DNA of 64,000 bases from Margaritispora aquatica (taxonomy: Eukaryota; Ascomycota; Leotiomycetes; Helotiales; Discinellaceae), in NCBI GenBank assembly GCA_007644065.1, contig VJWN01000010.1:1-64000 (forward strand), written 5' to 3'. The position numbers and the translations under genes were made by a program. The number at the start of each line of letters is the position of its first letter. Position 1 is the stretch's first letter. The notes below the pieces were generated by a model, which worked only from the letters and a program-made list of their open reading frames with translations, was not told where the DNA came from and did no database searches. Below are positions 23,755 through 35,366 of the stretch, piece after piece.

Positions 23755-24882
23755 GGCGGTCCTGAGAGAAATGAATGTGTGGGCCGATGAAAACCTGAAG
23801 ATGAAATCGACATAATATCGAAAGAAACAAGCCCCTTATACCCAACATTGAAAGTACAGATTTTGAGACAATTCGTCATATCTTTTCTGGATTGTGATGA
23901 AAAAGAAATCATGAACTGCACATGAGGATTGGTTTTGTCTCACCTCAGCCGCATTCGCGATCCTTGTCCATGGCAGTGGAACATTGGCTTATTAATAGTA
24001 TCACCAAGTGAATATAGATGATGAAAGAATGAGATGATTTGCATCTCATAACCTCATGTACAGTACCGTCCTCAAAAATTCCCACGACAGATATGTGGGG
24101 GAGCTAGTGTCTTGTGGTTAAGCGAGCCCCTCTTCTGATGAGCTGACAAAGACGGAGCAACACTGTTCGCGATGAACACAATTCCTCTAAAAAAAAATCT
24201 CCGTACTGCTGTTGTAGCATTCCTGCTATTACTTGGGAACTCATTTTATTATTCTTATGTTGGAACCACGGGCTTTTGATCTGGTGTGGTTTCTAAGATT
24301 GCTCGGAATACCACCTTATTAGATGTTAGTGATCATGACTTTGTTAACTAACTTCACGTACTGAGCATTTAAATCACCAAAAATGATCAAGCCGTTGCTG
24401 GAGCTCCCTGAACATGAAATTGATACAGAGAATATTGTTGGCCTTTGGATGCTAAGCTAATTGCAACGTCAAAAATCATTAACTCGCTTAGCCATTTCAA
24501 GCCTGGCAACACCAAGGTGGTCTAATAGAGCAAATATGACGAGTTTGGTAAAAGACTACCCCTAAGTGTACTATCAGCTAATTGAATTTGCCTTAATAAG
24601 AATCGCTTAGTACTACCCCGCCTTGCTTGAAAAACAGTCGAGTTCAATTTGTGGTCAGCCTTGAAAATATGGAGCATCCCCACTTGCCAAGTATCCTAAC
24701 TCTTTGGCACAATGACGAACACTTGCAACGTCTTTAGCAATAACGAAGAAAACGAAAGATTGTTTAGTGGTGTTAGTAGATTCGAGGACTGTCGACCTCC
24801 TTTCGTCGTCGTCCTCGCCTTCGCAATCAACAGCAATCTACCCCAAATCTCTCCAAAGACCACCACACCGCATCAACCTACA
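23755..24882. other. Intergenic spacer, no gene seen
   Basis: About 1.1 kb of AT-rich sequence between divergent genes (b561 and SLC1-like). An upstream in-frame ATG at 24712 would extend the SLC1-like protein by 57 residues of non-conserved sequence, so I place that start at 24883. Confidence 0.5.
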
Positions 24883-26395
24883 ATGGCAGACGCCAAAGAA
24901 ATGCGCGAACAGGCCAGAACACAATCACCGACATCTGAAGAAGACACTCAGTCCAAACAACCATGGCATAAGTGCTTCAAAACTCTTCTGCTCCAACCCG
25001 GCTCTGCCCTTCAAATCATCATCGCAGCGGTACTGACAATAGCAATCGGCGTCGCCGTTACAACTACAGTCAACCCAAAGGACATCCCGACAGCGGTTCC
25101 AGTGATCCTCGCAATTCCGGGCACATTATGGCTTCGAGCTCTCAAAGCCACTGTTCTTCCCCTCATCGTCACAGCGATTATTCTAGCCGTCCAAAATCTG
25201 AAGTCCATGATCAAAGGAGGAGCCAAACTCGGGAAATGGACAATCTTCTATTACATTTCAACCACGATATTTGCCATCATTCATTCCACCATAATGGTCG
25301 CACTCGTTTAGAGCAAATTGAGGGTAACAGCAGATGGTGATTCGCTGGCCACGGACAAAAAAAACCAAGAAAACCATTAGCGATCGTGGGAGCAAACAAG
25401 CTCACGACATCATCGCATCCGTTTTCAGTTCATTCATCCCATCAAACATCGTCGGGGCTGTGGCAAATGATGAGCTTCTCGCAGTTCTGGCAACTGCTTG
25501 TGTGGTTGGAGCCTTGATCAAAGGACCCAACTCGTCATTGCTGCGGGCTGTTCGTGAGGTCGAGCGCATCATCACCATCGTGATCGCATTCTTGATCTAC
25601 CTCGCACCTATTGGAATGTTCTTCCTCATCTTGTTGAATCTAATGAAATTGGACATTGCGACTGTGGGAATCAATCTCGGAGTTCTGATAGGAGCGTCTC
25701 TCGCCGGGATGGCCATACACCTTGTCATTGTGCACCCTGCAATCTTCTTTGCTGTGGTCAGACAGAATCCATACAGTTACTGGCTCAAATGCTCACCTTC
25801 ATGGATTACAGCTTGGGGGAGTGCCTCTTCAGCTGCCACTCTGCCAGTTACCATTACGCAACTTAGGAAGAGGAGGATTCCTGCCGTCATTGTTAAATTC
25901 ACTTCACCATTAGGTTGTTTAGTTAACATAGATGGGTAAGTTAATTGTCCATAGTTAGGGTGTCCCTGCTGATTCTCTAGTACGGCCATCTATTTTCCAG
26001 CCGTGGTTGTCTTTCTAGGTGTTACACAAGGCATCATTCCAAGCGCCGGAAGTTATATTCTCATAGTCCTTCTATCCGTCTTATCTTCGATAGCAACAAC
26101 ACCGATACCTTCTTCGTCGTTGGTACTGACAATTATGATTGCTGGCAGTGTTGGCATACCAGTCACCGGGGTGTTTGCCGTCGTTGTCGCAATTGACTGG
26201 TTCATAGACCGCTTCATAACAATGCTGAATGTCTCCTCGGACTTGTTTTGCGCAAAGATAATGGAGAAGGTGACAGGAATTACTGAGGATGACACGGCGG
26301 AGGATGAGGGAATAGACCAGGAAGCTCTGGACCATGCAGTTGGCGCAAATAATTTTGAGGCAATACGAGCGGAAGAGAACAAACGGGAGGTTTGA
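24883..26395 (+). pseudogene. SLC1/DAACS-type dicarboxylate/amino-acid:cation symporter, interrupted
   Basis: Start ATG 24883. The sequence reads as a glutamate/dicarboxylate transporter: QIIIAAVLTIAIGVAV in TM1, LPLIVTAIILAVQNL (TM2-3), FIPSNIVGAVANDELLAVL, LAPIGMFFLIL, TAWGSASSAATLPVTI (the serine-rich re-entrant loop HP1), NIDG then TAIYFPAVVVFLGVTQG (TM7, with the NMDGT-type signature as NIDGT across the last intron) and TTPIPSSSLVLT (HP2). The intron 25936-25980 is in phase and has good sites. Two lesions lie close together: TAG at 25309-25311, where relatives usually have Trp, and a frame change at or just before the A8 tract 25357-25364. No 45+ nt GT-AG intron removes both. Either a recent pseudogene or consensus errors; the rest is well preserved. 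Confidence 0.75.
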
Positions 26396-26503
26396 ATCGT
26401 ACGAGGTTGATTGTTTATTTCGATAATTATAGAGCTTGTGTTATTTGATTCCGTAATGAACGATAGTGGTAGGTTATTTACGTCGCCAGTAATAGTAAAG
26501 TAG

Positions 26504-27826
26504 CTAGGTGAAGATAACTCTCCGGCGGGATAAAGCGAGAAATTCACTGCTCAAGGCATCTTCTTCTTCAAATGGCATGAATTCGAAGTTTCTGAAGCTG
26601 TTCTCATGTGTCCACAACTCCAGAATTACAGCTGTGATTTCGTACGTCCAATCAATCTTCTTTCCGGATGCGCACATCAACATATCACACCATACTAAGA
26701 CCTTCCAACACCAGCTCAAGTACTTCTGTAATTCCTCACGGTTTTGGGTGTGAAATGGGTCGTTTGGAATTGGCAAACGGCGTTCAGGCTTGAAGTCTGC
26801 ATGGTGCAGAATCTGAAGACTAAGTTCTGTAGGAAGACCGAGTTGCCTAAATAGCAGGATAACAGTTTTGATGTCCTTGACAGAAGGCAAAAAATGCGGA
26901 TTATCGTGCCCTTTTAACGCAGATGATCGCACATCTCTTCGGCCAGAACCTGGCCGGTAGCATTGCCATCCAAAATACATATCTTCAGAGACACCAAAGA
27001 ATAGTCGATGCGGATATGTATGCACGTCGTAGGCTCTGAAGGCTGTACATCGATAAATGACCTTCTCCCATGCTCGTAAGTTCCTATAGTCCACATCGTC
27101 CAGCTCAACCAGCATTCCAGATTTCTTTCGTGGTGCGATCCAATGTTCCTTCGAGGTCGCATCCCAGAGCTCAGGATGGAGTTGGATGATGTTGAGAAGA
27201 ATGTAACTCATCAGACAACATCTCATCAGTTCAGAGACACCAAAATGGCTCCGACAGTCCCAACCCAGCGTCCAGACTACGTCAAAATTCACCCCAGGTT
27301 GAGCAGCAATCGTTAGCAAGGTTTGGATTTCCCCGTACAATATCAGAGTTTTGAGCAACTCGCATATGTCCGAATGATCGCGGGCATAACAACAGCATCC
27401 AGAATGCTGTTGCATACAACCAAGGCCCTCGATCCAGATTCGTAGACTTCGTTCGGGTATGGACAATGGACACTGACAGGCTTTGGAGTCTGAGTTGTAT
27501 CTGAGGCTGTTGTGTCTCTGGGTAATGGAATAGGATGATCTTGTCCTGTACCGATTTACGGTCTTGGAGATTCTTTTGGCTGTGGTATCAGATATCACGA
27601 TGTCATCCAAGGCTATAGATTTATGACCTGTGTGCTTGGCTCTCTCAGATGTCGAAAAGGAGCTGAGCGTTGTGCCAAAAACACGCGAGAAATGCATGAG
27701 CTTCTTTCCTTGTGTTGGTAGATCGCGCAGGAAGAGATTTGTCTCTGCTTGATGTTTGGAAGATGCATATTTAAATGTAAGATGGTTGGCTAGAATAGAC
27801 CATGGGATGTGAATGTTGTGCGCCAT
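26504..27826 (-). CDS. Hypothetical protein
   Basis: A single-exon frame of 440 aa starting at ATG 27826. No named domain recognised. Visible features: a basic, Ser/Thr-rich N-terminal third; a Cys-rich patch (HSGCCCYARDHSDICELL); Trp-rich middle sequences (ELWDATSKEHWIAPRKK); and a C-terminal segment with RQLGLPTELSLQILHHADF, which resembles the short 'LPxEL-xxIL-xxA' helix seen in many uncharacterised fungal proteins and loosely recalls an F-box, though at the wrong end. It converges with the SLC1-like gene, about 100 bases apart. Open throughout a long frame, so probably a real gene, but function is unknown. Confidence 0.55.
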   Translation of the reverse strand: MAHNIHIPWSILANHLTFKYASSKHQAETNLFLRDLPTQGKKLMHFSRVFGTTLSSFSTSERAKHTGHKSIALDDIVISDTTAKRISKTVNRYRTRSSYSITQRHNSLRYNSDSKACQCPLSIPERSLRIWIEGLGCMQQHSGCCCYARDHSDICELLKTLILYGEIQTLLTIAAQPGVNFDVVWTLGWDCRSHFGVSELMRCCLMSYILLNIIQLHPELWDATSKEHWIAPRKKSGMLVELDDVDYRNLRAWEKVIYRCTAFRAYDVHTYPHRLFFGVSEDMYFGWQCYRPGSGRRDVRSSALKGHDNPHFLPSVKDIKTVILLFRQLGLPTELSLQILHHADFKPERRLPIPNDPFHTQNREELQKYLSWCWKVLVWCDMLMCASGKKIDWTYEITAVILELWTHENSFRNFEFMPFEEEDALSSEFLALSRRRVIFT

Positions 27827-28583
27827 TGTTACGAGCTACGTAGAGGGAGATTAGGTCGAAGGATTCTTAGAAGCACGAATATCAAGACTTGTGTGCTATG
27901 CACAATAGTCGTAGTCACCCATCGAGGGGCGTAACAGATGTGGTCTCAGCCTAATCCAAGACGTCAAGAGGGTTCCCTCAAGGAAAACATCAACCGGTGG
28001 TGAATTACAATCAGCTGAGTTGTGAGTTCAATGAATACCTGGGTCGAAAGTTCGCGCAAAGAATACCTTTGAAACAGTAGATAATTGTGAGTTTCAATCA
28101 CGATCATTCAGGCACCAGAGGCGTTGCTAAAAAAAAAATATTGTACTAATCACGTGCTCGTGTTCCGTCTGATGCCTTCCTTTCGGATTGTCCCACTGCT
28201 CATATTTCAAATTCGACATCAACGTCAAGCACACACTAAAATCGCACACAGGCAGAGATCTTTCGTATGAGGAATCGAGTAAATGGAGCGACAATTCATT
28301 TGTTCATTGTAACCTTCTCCAAATTCCATACACACCTGGGATATCACTTGAAGTACCAAAAGAATGTCAGGCACACGAATGCCCATGCCCGTGATTTAGA
28401 GATCTCCAATATTTACTGTACAAATAACCTGTGTAGCTATGGTCCATTCCACGATGTATATACATCTTTTCTGAGGAAACAGGTCGAAATAAAAATATCA
28501 AACCCATGCTTGATTAAGATCCCAGTCGCCGAAATCAAAATCCAGATTTTGAAAGAGAGGGTCCTCTCCAGGAATCTACATTA
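27827..28583. other. Intergenic spacer, no gene supported
   Basis: About 750 bases including a short A-run near 28130. An open frame at 28267-28587 overlaps the 3' end of the neighbouring regulator on the other strand and has no motif. Confidence 0.5.
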
Positions 28584-31341
28584 TTAGCTGAAATCCACTT
28601 CTCCAGAGGAGATTCCACCTACCAAGTTGAAGTCATCAATCGCTGGCATCACCCCATTTGATACAGGATCAGGATTCTCAACTGGAGGAGGATTCCAATC
28701 AGGAGTGGCAGGGTGTGGCGACGGACCAGACTGGGCATTGTTAGGCGAATGCCCCCGATGCTACTAATGTTAGACAGATTTCATTAGGCAGTGAGCAGAC
28801 TTACAAATTTCTCAAATGAGATCTTGCTCTGCTGTCCGGCATCTCTGATACTAGGTAATATCTGACGACAGACAGCCAGTACCCTCTCCGCTCCTTTGAC
28901 CATCATCTCTTTCTTCTCCGCGTCAGTACCGTCAGCTCTCACCGATTGGAGTAAAACACTCAGAGGTAAGACTTCCTTGAGATCGCTGCCATACTCGCCA
29001 ATCCTCTTGAGCATGCTCTCTAGAGTGTTCTCAACGACACGAGTCAAGCTCTGCTTTGTTTGCCCTTCGTGGAAATATTCCTGCTCGTTGGAGTCTTGAG
29101 CATCATCCGATTCGGGAGATCTAGAAGTGACATTGAAAGATCTGATTTGATAGCAAAGAATCATGGCAGCTTGTATGATATCTGGCTTGCACAGAAGATG
29201 GAACAAATTCAAGTAGTCCCGTGACTTGACCGTACTAAGATCAGCAACAGCTGGATCAAGAGCATCAAGATGGGCAAGAATCGCGAGAGAATTGCGAAGA
29301 GCTCCAGCTGTTGCCTCCGGATATTGGCTTGAGATAGGGCTTAGTGCGATGACTCTATAAAGTGCTAACAGTGGTCTGCGAATCGACACATCGAGCATTA
29401 TGCTGGTAAATAATCTGTATATTTGCTTGTTACTGATATTTCCAGCCTTGGTCGAAGATTTGAATTGATTGGGAAGAGATCTCAAAGCTGCTTCCAAAGT
29501 CTTTGCATGTTGAAGAATCAATGGCGCATCTCTCTGAATGTTGACTACACCTCCTAAGAAATGAGCAACATCAAGACGATCTTTGACGGACGCCGCCAAT
29601 GCAATCTGTGGCAGAGCCTGGGTCCAAACCGTGCTAGGTTTTGACACTGGATACTCCTCAATGTCTTCCCTAAGCTCCTCATCGTCAACATTGATGATCT
29701 CTGTTGTGTTCATGATCTGCGATGTCATGGCTGGAGGCATTCCAGTGTTAAGCGAAAGGCGAATATCCATTTCCACAAGAGTCATCCAAAGTTTTCGCCG
29801 CATTTCTTTCTGAAATTTCGGCATGCGCTGGCAGGTTTCTGCATCTTTATGCAGTCCCAATATCATAGCCCCCCTCACGAGATCTCCGACCTCACGCCAA
29901 AGTTCCAAGGGATGCCCCATATTCGCATGCCGTGCAATTAGAAGCAATACTCTCGTTTCGAGAAGGCAGACATTGAGTTTCGCCTTCCCGTGTATTCCAT
30001 CTACCCATTTCTGGATCATGGCGAGGTCTTTTGAGATTTGATCCTCGGACCGCTTCGCAATGACTGCTACTTTCTCACTCGGATCATAAAGCCGAGAAGC
30101 GATGGTAATTATACACAGCACTTGTACTACGTCCCAATCTCGGATATGCGCCGGTAGTGTTTGATGGCCGGTAGATTTTGCCTGAGTAATGACTTTACAT
30201 GCTTGAGCAATTGTAGGAATGTGAAGCACTCTTGAGATAGTTTCCCACGTCGTTACGTACTGCTCTTGGAAGATCGCAAGCTGGAATTCCTGAGGAATTG
30301 ACTGGAACATGTCATTCATGAGGACATCTCGGTCCGCCGTGACCTCTACTTTTGCAGCACAATGCCCGTGCTTTGGCGAGTAGGTTTTCTGGAAAGCGAA
30401 AAGCTCGTGAATCATTCCTGACAATTCGGGATCCTTGAAACTTCCAAATATAAAAGCTTTCACATCCTCGAACTAAGATTTTAGTTAGCAAAAATTTCGT
30501 AATGTCTGATATTACTAACATGCTCAAGCATTGCCATGCGATCATTGTTTCCTACAAATCTTGAACCGCGACCTTTGACATGAATACGTCCCAAGATGTA
30601 TGTGGGAAAGGTCCCTTCCGCCTGTGCCGGTATTGGCGTTTCTGAAGCACCGTACCTAGATGCCGAATCCGGAGTTGGGTATGTTGCATAATTGCTGAAA
30701 AATCCTTGAGGTCTACCGGGGACCGAAGGCATTTGCTGAGATGATGAATACATATCCATTCGTTGAGGATAATGTGGTACTAGACTTTCAACGGACAACC
30801 TTCCATCTCTAGGAAGATTCGACTGCATAGAGGGTCTTCTTGGTTCCTCGACATCAACTCTGAATCGCTTCAGCCCCCGTTCCATGTCTTCATCTCTTCC
30901 GTTATTTCTATCAACTTCTGGTCCATACTCAAAGTGACAAGTACGGCCATCTCTACCACCTTTCAAGCATTGACTACATGGTAATTCTCGATTGCATTTC
31001 AGCTTTTTCTTCCGGCACTGTTCACAACTCTTGGTTGGTCTTGATCTACTGCGTTTAGCTGGTGGAACCGAGAAGTCAGGATGAATTTGAGGCTCGGTAG
31101 TTTGTCTGAAGGTTGAGAATGAAGCTTGTGGCCCACTGGGAGGATTTACAGGAACAGGACTGAAAGATGATGGTGGTGGGAATGAATGTTGTTGTTGATT
31201 CGGAGGTAGTGGGTTTTGGAATTGAGAAGTTGATGCTGGAGGTCGGGCTGGACCGGACGTGGAGATACTGGTTCCTCCAGCTCCAGCTCCGTAGAGATTT
31301 GTGAGGATATGTCCGGCCTCAGAGTCTGGCATGGTCGGCAT
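28584..31341 (-). CDS. Zn2Cys6 transcription factor with fungal_trans domain
   Basis: Three exons on the minus strand: 31341-30520, 30472-28805 and 28760-28584, giving 888 aa; introns 47 nt (gttagt..ttag) and 44 nt (gtaagt..tag). Residues 1-100 are Pro/Gln/Ser-rich and disordered. The zinc cluster is at 106-135 (Cys 106, 109, 116, 122, 125, 135), preceded by basic PAKRSRSRPTKS. The middle homology region follows, with WREVGDLVRGAMILGLHKD and RKLWMTLVEMDIRLSLNTG typical of fungal_trans. The small last exon encodes a Pro-rich tail ending in DFS. It is a nuclear regulator of unknown targets. A second ATG lies three codons in. Its 5' end faces ARPC3 across a 1.2-kb shared upstream region. Confidence 0.88.
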
Positions 31342-32510
31342 TCGTCCGGCTTACGTGGTAACAGTTGATGCAAGATCAACTGTTACTCGGATTAACTGGT
31401 AATATTCGGATTTAAGACTCGGCCACGGCCTGAATATTTCCCAGCGCGTTGAAGTTGATAATGCAATTGCGAATTGAAGAATGGCTTGATTGTCGCGATT
31501 TCTAGGTCCGAGATCAAGTTCCGAGGTCCAAAATTTAGCCTAAGATAAACACGAGTGGATATCACGTGCAAAAACCAATGTTGGAAACATTTGGTAAAAT
31601 GTTCGAATTTAGAATACTAGTAAATGCAACTTAAATGATCTTGAAGTTTGGATCCCAGAGCTATGCTGGGGTAAGTTAAAGACGCTTGGTGGGTGCAAGG
31701 CCTTGAAGTGATATTTTGAGCCCCATGCTCTTGTCGGTTACTTAAGGTATGTAACTATACATAGCACTTGAAGGTTTACATTGTCAGCTTATTGGACTAC
31801 TGTTTCTCTACTCTACGCTTTCTTAACTAATAGTTATCCAAGTATGCGAGCGATCTTTTGTATCACAGGTAAGAAATTCCGAACTCCAGAAGCAGTTTAA
31901 GCGAGAATTGGGTGACTTTGCTTATGCTATTCTTTATTTTCATGGATTTATTCTTCTGCTTGGTAGTACCCTGAATCGAGATGATTTGGTCTCAAATCAT
32001 TCCACAAAAAGAATGCCAAAGCTTCTTTCCACATCTTACATCGTAAAATAAGGATGGCCGTACATTTTTAGGAAAGACGCACATTCGCTATTGGATCATC
32101 ACTAACGCCACTTTATGCCATAATACTCTTACCTACATGCCAATGTTCAAATGGATCTTCGAAGTCAAAGGTCTTGACGTATTTTGGTAGTCTCGATTAA
32201 GGAACTGCACTATCTACAAGTGAGATCCAGATTCTATGGTGCGAACGTTGCATAATCAGCGCAGCATTACAACTCGACTTGCAAGAAGAAACTTTCTGCT
32301 ATAATTGATTCTTGTAAATCCAACTTATAGATGATGGAAAGTGAAGGATGGAAATGACTTTGAACAAAAGTTGAGCTTCCCAACCTAGCGAATCAGGCCA
32401 AAGCGAGGGTTCATGCCTGAAAATGAAGCACTGACGACGACCCCACCATCACCAGTCTCACATCCCAAAGAGCTTCGTCTGTAGCAATACACAACCACAA
32501 CCACGCAAAA
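31342..32510. promoter_or_regulatory. Divergent upstream region between Zn2Cys6 gene and ARPC3
   Basis: About 1.2 kb between divergent start codons, so it must hold both promoters. It is AT-rich in the middle, with no long open frame. No specific operator could be identified by eye. Confidence 0.5.
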
Positions 32511-33395
32511 ATGCCGGTATGTACGCTCCTAAATTTGCAGCTCACACACATCATTTGCAGCCTAAACTCCCTCAGTTCTCTTCTTCCTCACCATCTGCCA
32601 GTTCCTCTATTCCACAATCCCTCAATCCCACAAACAGCAAGCTAACTTCCAACCCAACTACCTAGGCCTACAACTCAATCTTCAACGACGACTCCTCGCC
32701 GCCTCACTGCCACAACATCGGGGCGTTCCCCCTCCTACCGCTGCGAACACGCGTGCGCGGCCCCGCTCCCACGCTCCCTCTCGACTCCAGCATCGCCGCG
32801 CACCTGTCCCCCGAGCCTGACCACGAGAGCTACGATGCGCTGGACGAGGTGCTGAGCCTGTTCCGGGCGAACACGTTTTTCCGCAACTTCGAGATCCAGG
32901 GCCCTGCGGATAGGCTGCTGATTTATGGCATTTTGTGGGTGAGCGAGTGTTTGGGGAAGATTAGGCCGCAGATGAGCGCTAGGTGAGTTGGACTCTCGCA
33001 GCTATGGATAGGGCAGGATGATCGAATCTGTGACGGGTTGGAGAAAGACAGGATGAGAAGAACAATTGGGATTCGGACAGGCATTGAGGACGAACATAAG
33101 CTAATTCCTCTCCCTCGCCAACAGAGAAGCACAAAAGGAAGTGCAATCCATCGCCCTGGACTCCAACTTCGCCATCCCAGGCGACCCAGGCTTCCCACTT
33201 AACCAGATGTTCAACGCACCCGCCAACCGGAACGAAGCGGAGCAGCTGAAGCAATACTTGACGCAGGTTAGACAGGAGCTGGCGCAGCGATTACTGGCGC
33301 GGATTTATTCGGCAGAGAGTGGTGCGGATGCGGATAGGCCGAGCAAGTGGTGGTTGAGCTTTAGTAAGAGGAAGTTCATGGGGAAGAGTTTGTGA
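32511..33395 (+). CDS. ARPC3: ARP2/3 complex subunit 3 (p21-Arc)
   Basis: Three exons: 32511-32516 (Met-Pro only), 32666-32982 and 33125-33395, giving 197 aa. The introns (149 and 142 nt) are longer than most here, and all joins keep frame. Family hallmarks: AYNSIFNDD at the start, IGAFPLLPLRTRVRGPAP, SLFRANTFFRNFEIQGPADR, LLIYGILWVSECLGK, IPGDPGFPLNQMF and the C-terminal PSKWWLSFSKRKFMGKSL. ARPC3 is a structural subunit of the seven-protein complex that nucleates branched actin at cortical patches during endocytosis. Length is close to the family norm (about 175-190). The two-codon first exon is easily missed by gene finders. Complete and probably essential; it marks the return to core genome. 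Confidence 0.97.
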
Positions 33396-33608
33396 GTTGT
33401 AGCTTGGGGAGGTTTGGGGAGGTGTGGACATCGTTTTGCATGGCATTGTTGGTAGCGATGACATTCTGAGGCATAGGCACGGTGGTTCACTCGAGTACCA
33501 AAAACCAATGTTTTGAGCGTTGATGAGACATAGAATTATGAGACATGGAATGAAAAGTTCAACGCACGCTCGACGGGTTTATTCAGTCAATGTTGTACTA
33601 ATGACCGG

Positions 33609-35366
33609 TTATATCACCATTTGTACATCCGCATTATCAACAGGCACATCTACAACCATTGCGACTCCTTCAACCACTTCCTCCTTCTTAACGCTCGACA
33701 CCTCAGCTTCGAGCTCAGCAGCGGTCCTCTTCTTTGGTCTGGCAAACTTTCCTCGAGCCTCAACTTTTCCTGTCGCAGGAATAACCTTGACAGCGGTAAA
33801 TAGAAATCCTTCTGCACCACCCTTGGACGTCATGTTTGGATGTGTACGTCCTGGTAAGACTTGCCATTCTCTGACTCTAGCACTCTGAACAGAAGAGTTG
33901 AGCAATACTGACGGGTTTAGAGGGAAATCCTCATCTCCTGGCCACTTACTCTGTGCCTCTGGATCATCATCCAAGGCAGCAAAAGATGCAGGTGGAGCTT
34001 GGATGAAAGCTGTACGTCGAGAAGTACTGTATACATCGGCAAGGAGAGCCAATGGCTCGATTGTTGGAGAGTATATGGAAATTGGTGCACCACCACGGAG
34101 GAGAGGCAGTGTATGCCGAAGAATCGAGATGGGATCCATGTTTGATGCTATAGCAAGTCCGTCAAACTGCCCTTTCAGAGTTGTATCCACAATGGTCTTC
34201 GCTTTAACATGTCGCCGAAGCTTGCGATAATACGTTCCTCGTTTACCAGACTTCATTTCAGCAATAGCGGTGGGCGAAAGAATCTCCACGAGTGTTGCAT
34301 AGGTCGTATCGTCTTGGGGTGATGTGAGTTGCAGCCAGGATATTGGTTGAAGGTTGGTGGATAATGGGTGGTATGAAGAAGCCGCGAGGGAATTCGGATC
34401 GTAAGAGAAATATTTCAAAATAGCGAGGTTTGGTTGAGCATTGTTGTGGATAATCGTGATTGTATTCGAAGTCGCCAATGGTGGATCATAGTAGTCGTCA
34501 ACTTCTGCTGTCGGATCTTCCTCGTGGTAGAGTATGCCCATTCTCTCCGCCATTGCAGCAACGAGAAGTCCACCGGTTTCATCCACAGTCAGCCATCTAC
34601 CACCCTCCATTCCAGCTGTATGCTCTGCAAAGTGCACATTCGACCAACTCATTGTCAAAGCCAGCATTTCCTCCCGGAGCTCCATGATCTTGACCGAGTC
34701 TCGTTCCTCAACCATCCACTTCACTAGCAATGCCACATCCATTGGCAAGAGTGTGAATTGCTTCAGGTACTTCTTTGTCTTGAGTAACTTGTACTTGGCC
34801 AAACTGAAGGAAGTCTTTTGATCAATGCCCAAGTGACTTGCCATAAGCTTGGCTATTAGGTCCTTTCCAGCATCAGTCCCTTCGCGCTTCAACTCCTCAA
34901 TCTCTTCCATCGTAAGTGTCTGGCGTGCCGAGTCGTCTATTGTTTCGCGATTCGAGCGCATGATGACGTCTCCATTCTCTGCCACAAGCTGGAATTCCGT
35001 TCCGTCACCTCCAATTGTTATCTCGCCATTGCCATTAGCTGCTGCTTCCTCGGCGATGTTATCTGCATGCAACTCGGATGCTGGCACAATGCGCAAACTC
35101 GAGTCCTTCTGACCAGCAGTTCGATCGATCAGTTCGTAGGTGAGGTTGTAAGGACGTCCCAGAATACTGTTCGCCTGGAAAGTTCCATATTTTCCAAGCG
35201 ATATTGTGCTGAACGGGTCAGATGGGACTCTTCCAAGGGTAGGCAAGAGTAGATTGCTCACTCGATTTGAATCTACTCACGTATTTGGTACGACCTGTAG
35301 CACTTTCAAGGCCTCAGATGGAAGTCGCAGGCAGACCCATGCATTGGGAGCGACTGTAGAGTGCAT
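33609..35366 (-). CDS. TRM6: tRNA (adenine-58-N1) methyltransferase non-catalytic subunit
   Basis: Two exons on the minus strand: 35366-35281 and 35208-33609, giving 561 aa; the 72-nt intron is gtgagt..tcag. The N-terminus carries the family pattern (VAPNAWVCLRLPSEALKVLQ, then ISLGKYGTFQANSILGRP and NLTYELI). The middle has SHLGIDQKTSFSLAKYKLLKTKKYLK, diagnostic of Trm6/Gcd10, and the C-terminal half has a Rossmann-like region ending in a charged tail. Trm6 pairs with catalytic Trm61 in the nucleus to make m1A58 in tRNA, including initiator tRNA. An in-frame Met at 35261 lies inside the intron and would give a wrong start. The gene is convergent with ARPC3. Complete. Confidence 0.95.

Noticed and set aside
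28267..28587. 106-codon frame as a gene
   Set aside because: It overlaps the last exon of the minus-strand Zn2Cys6 gene at its end and shows no motif.
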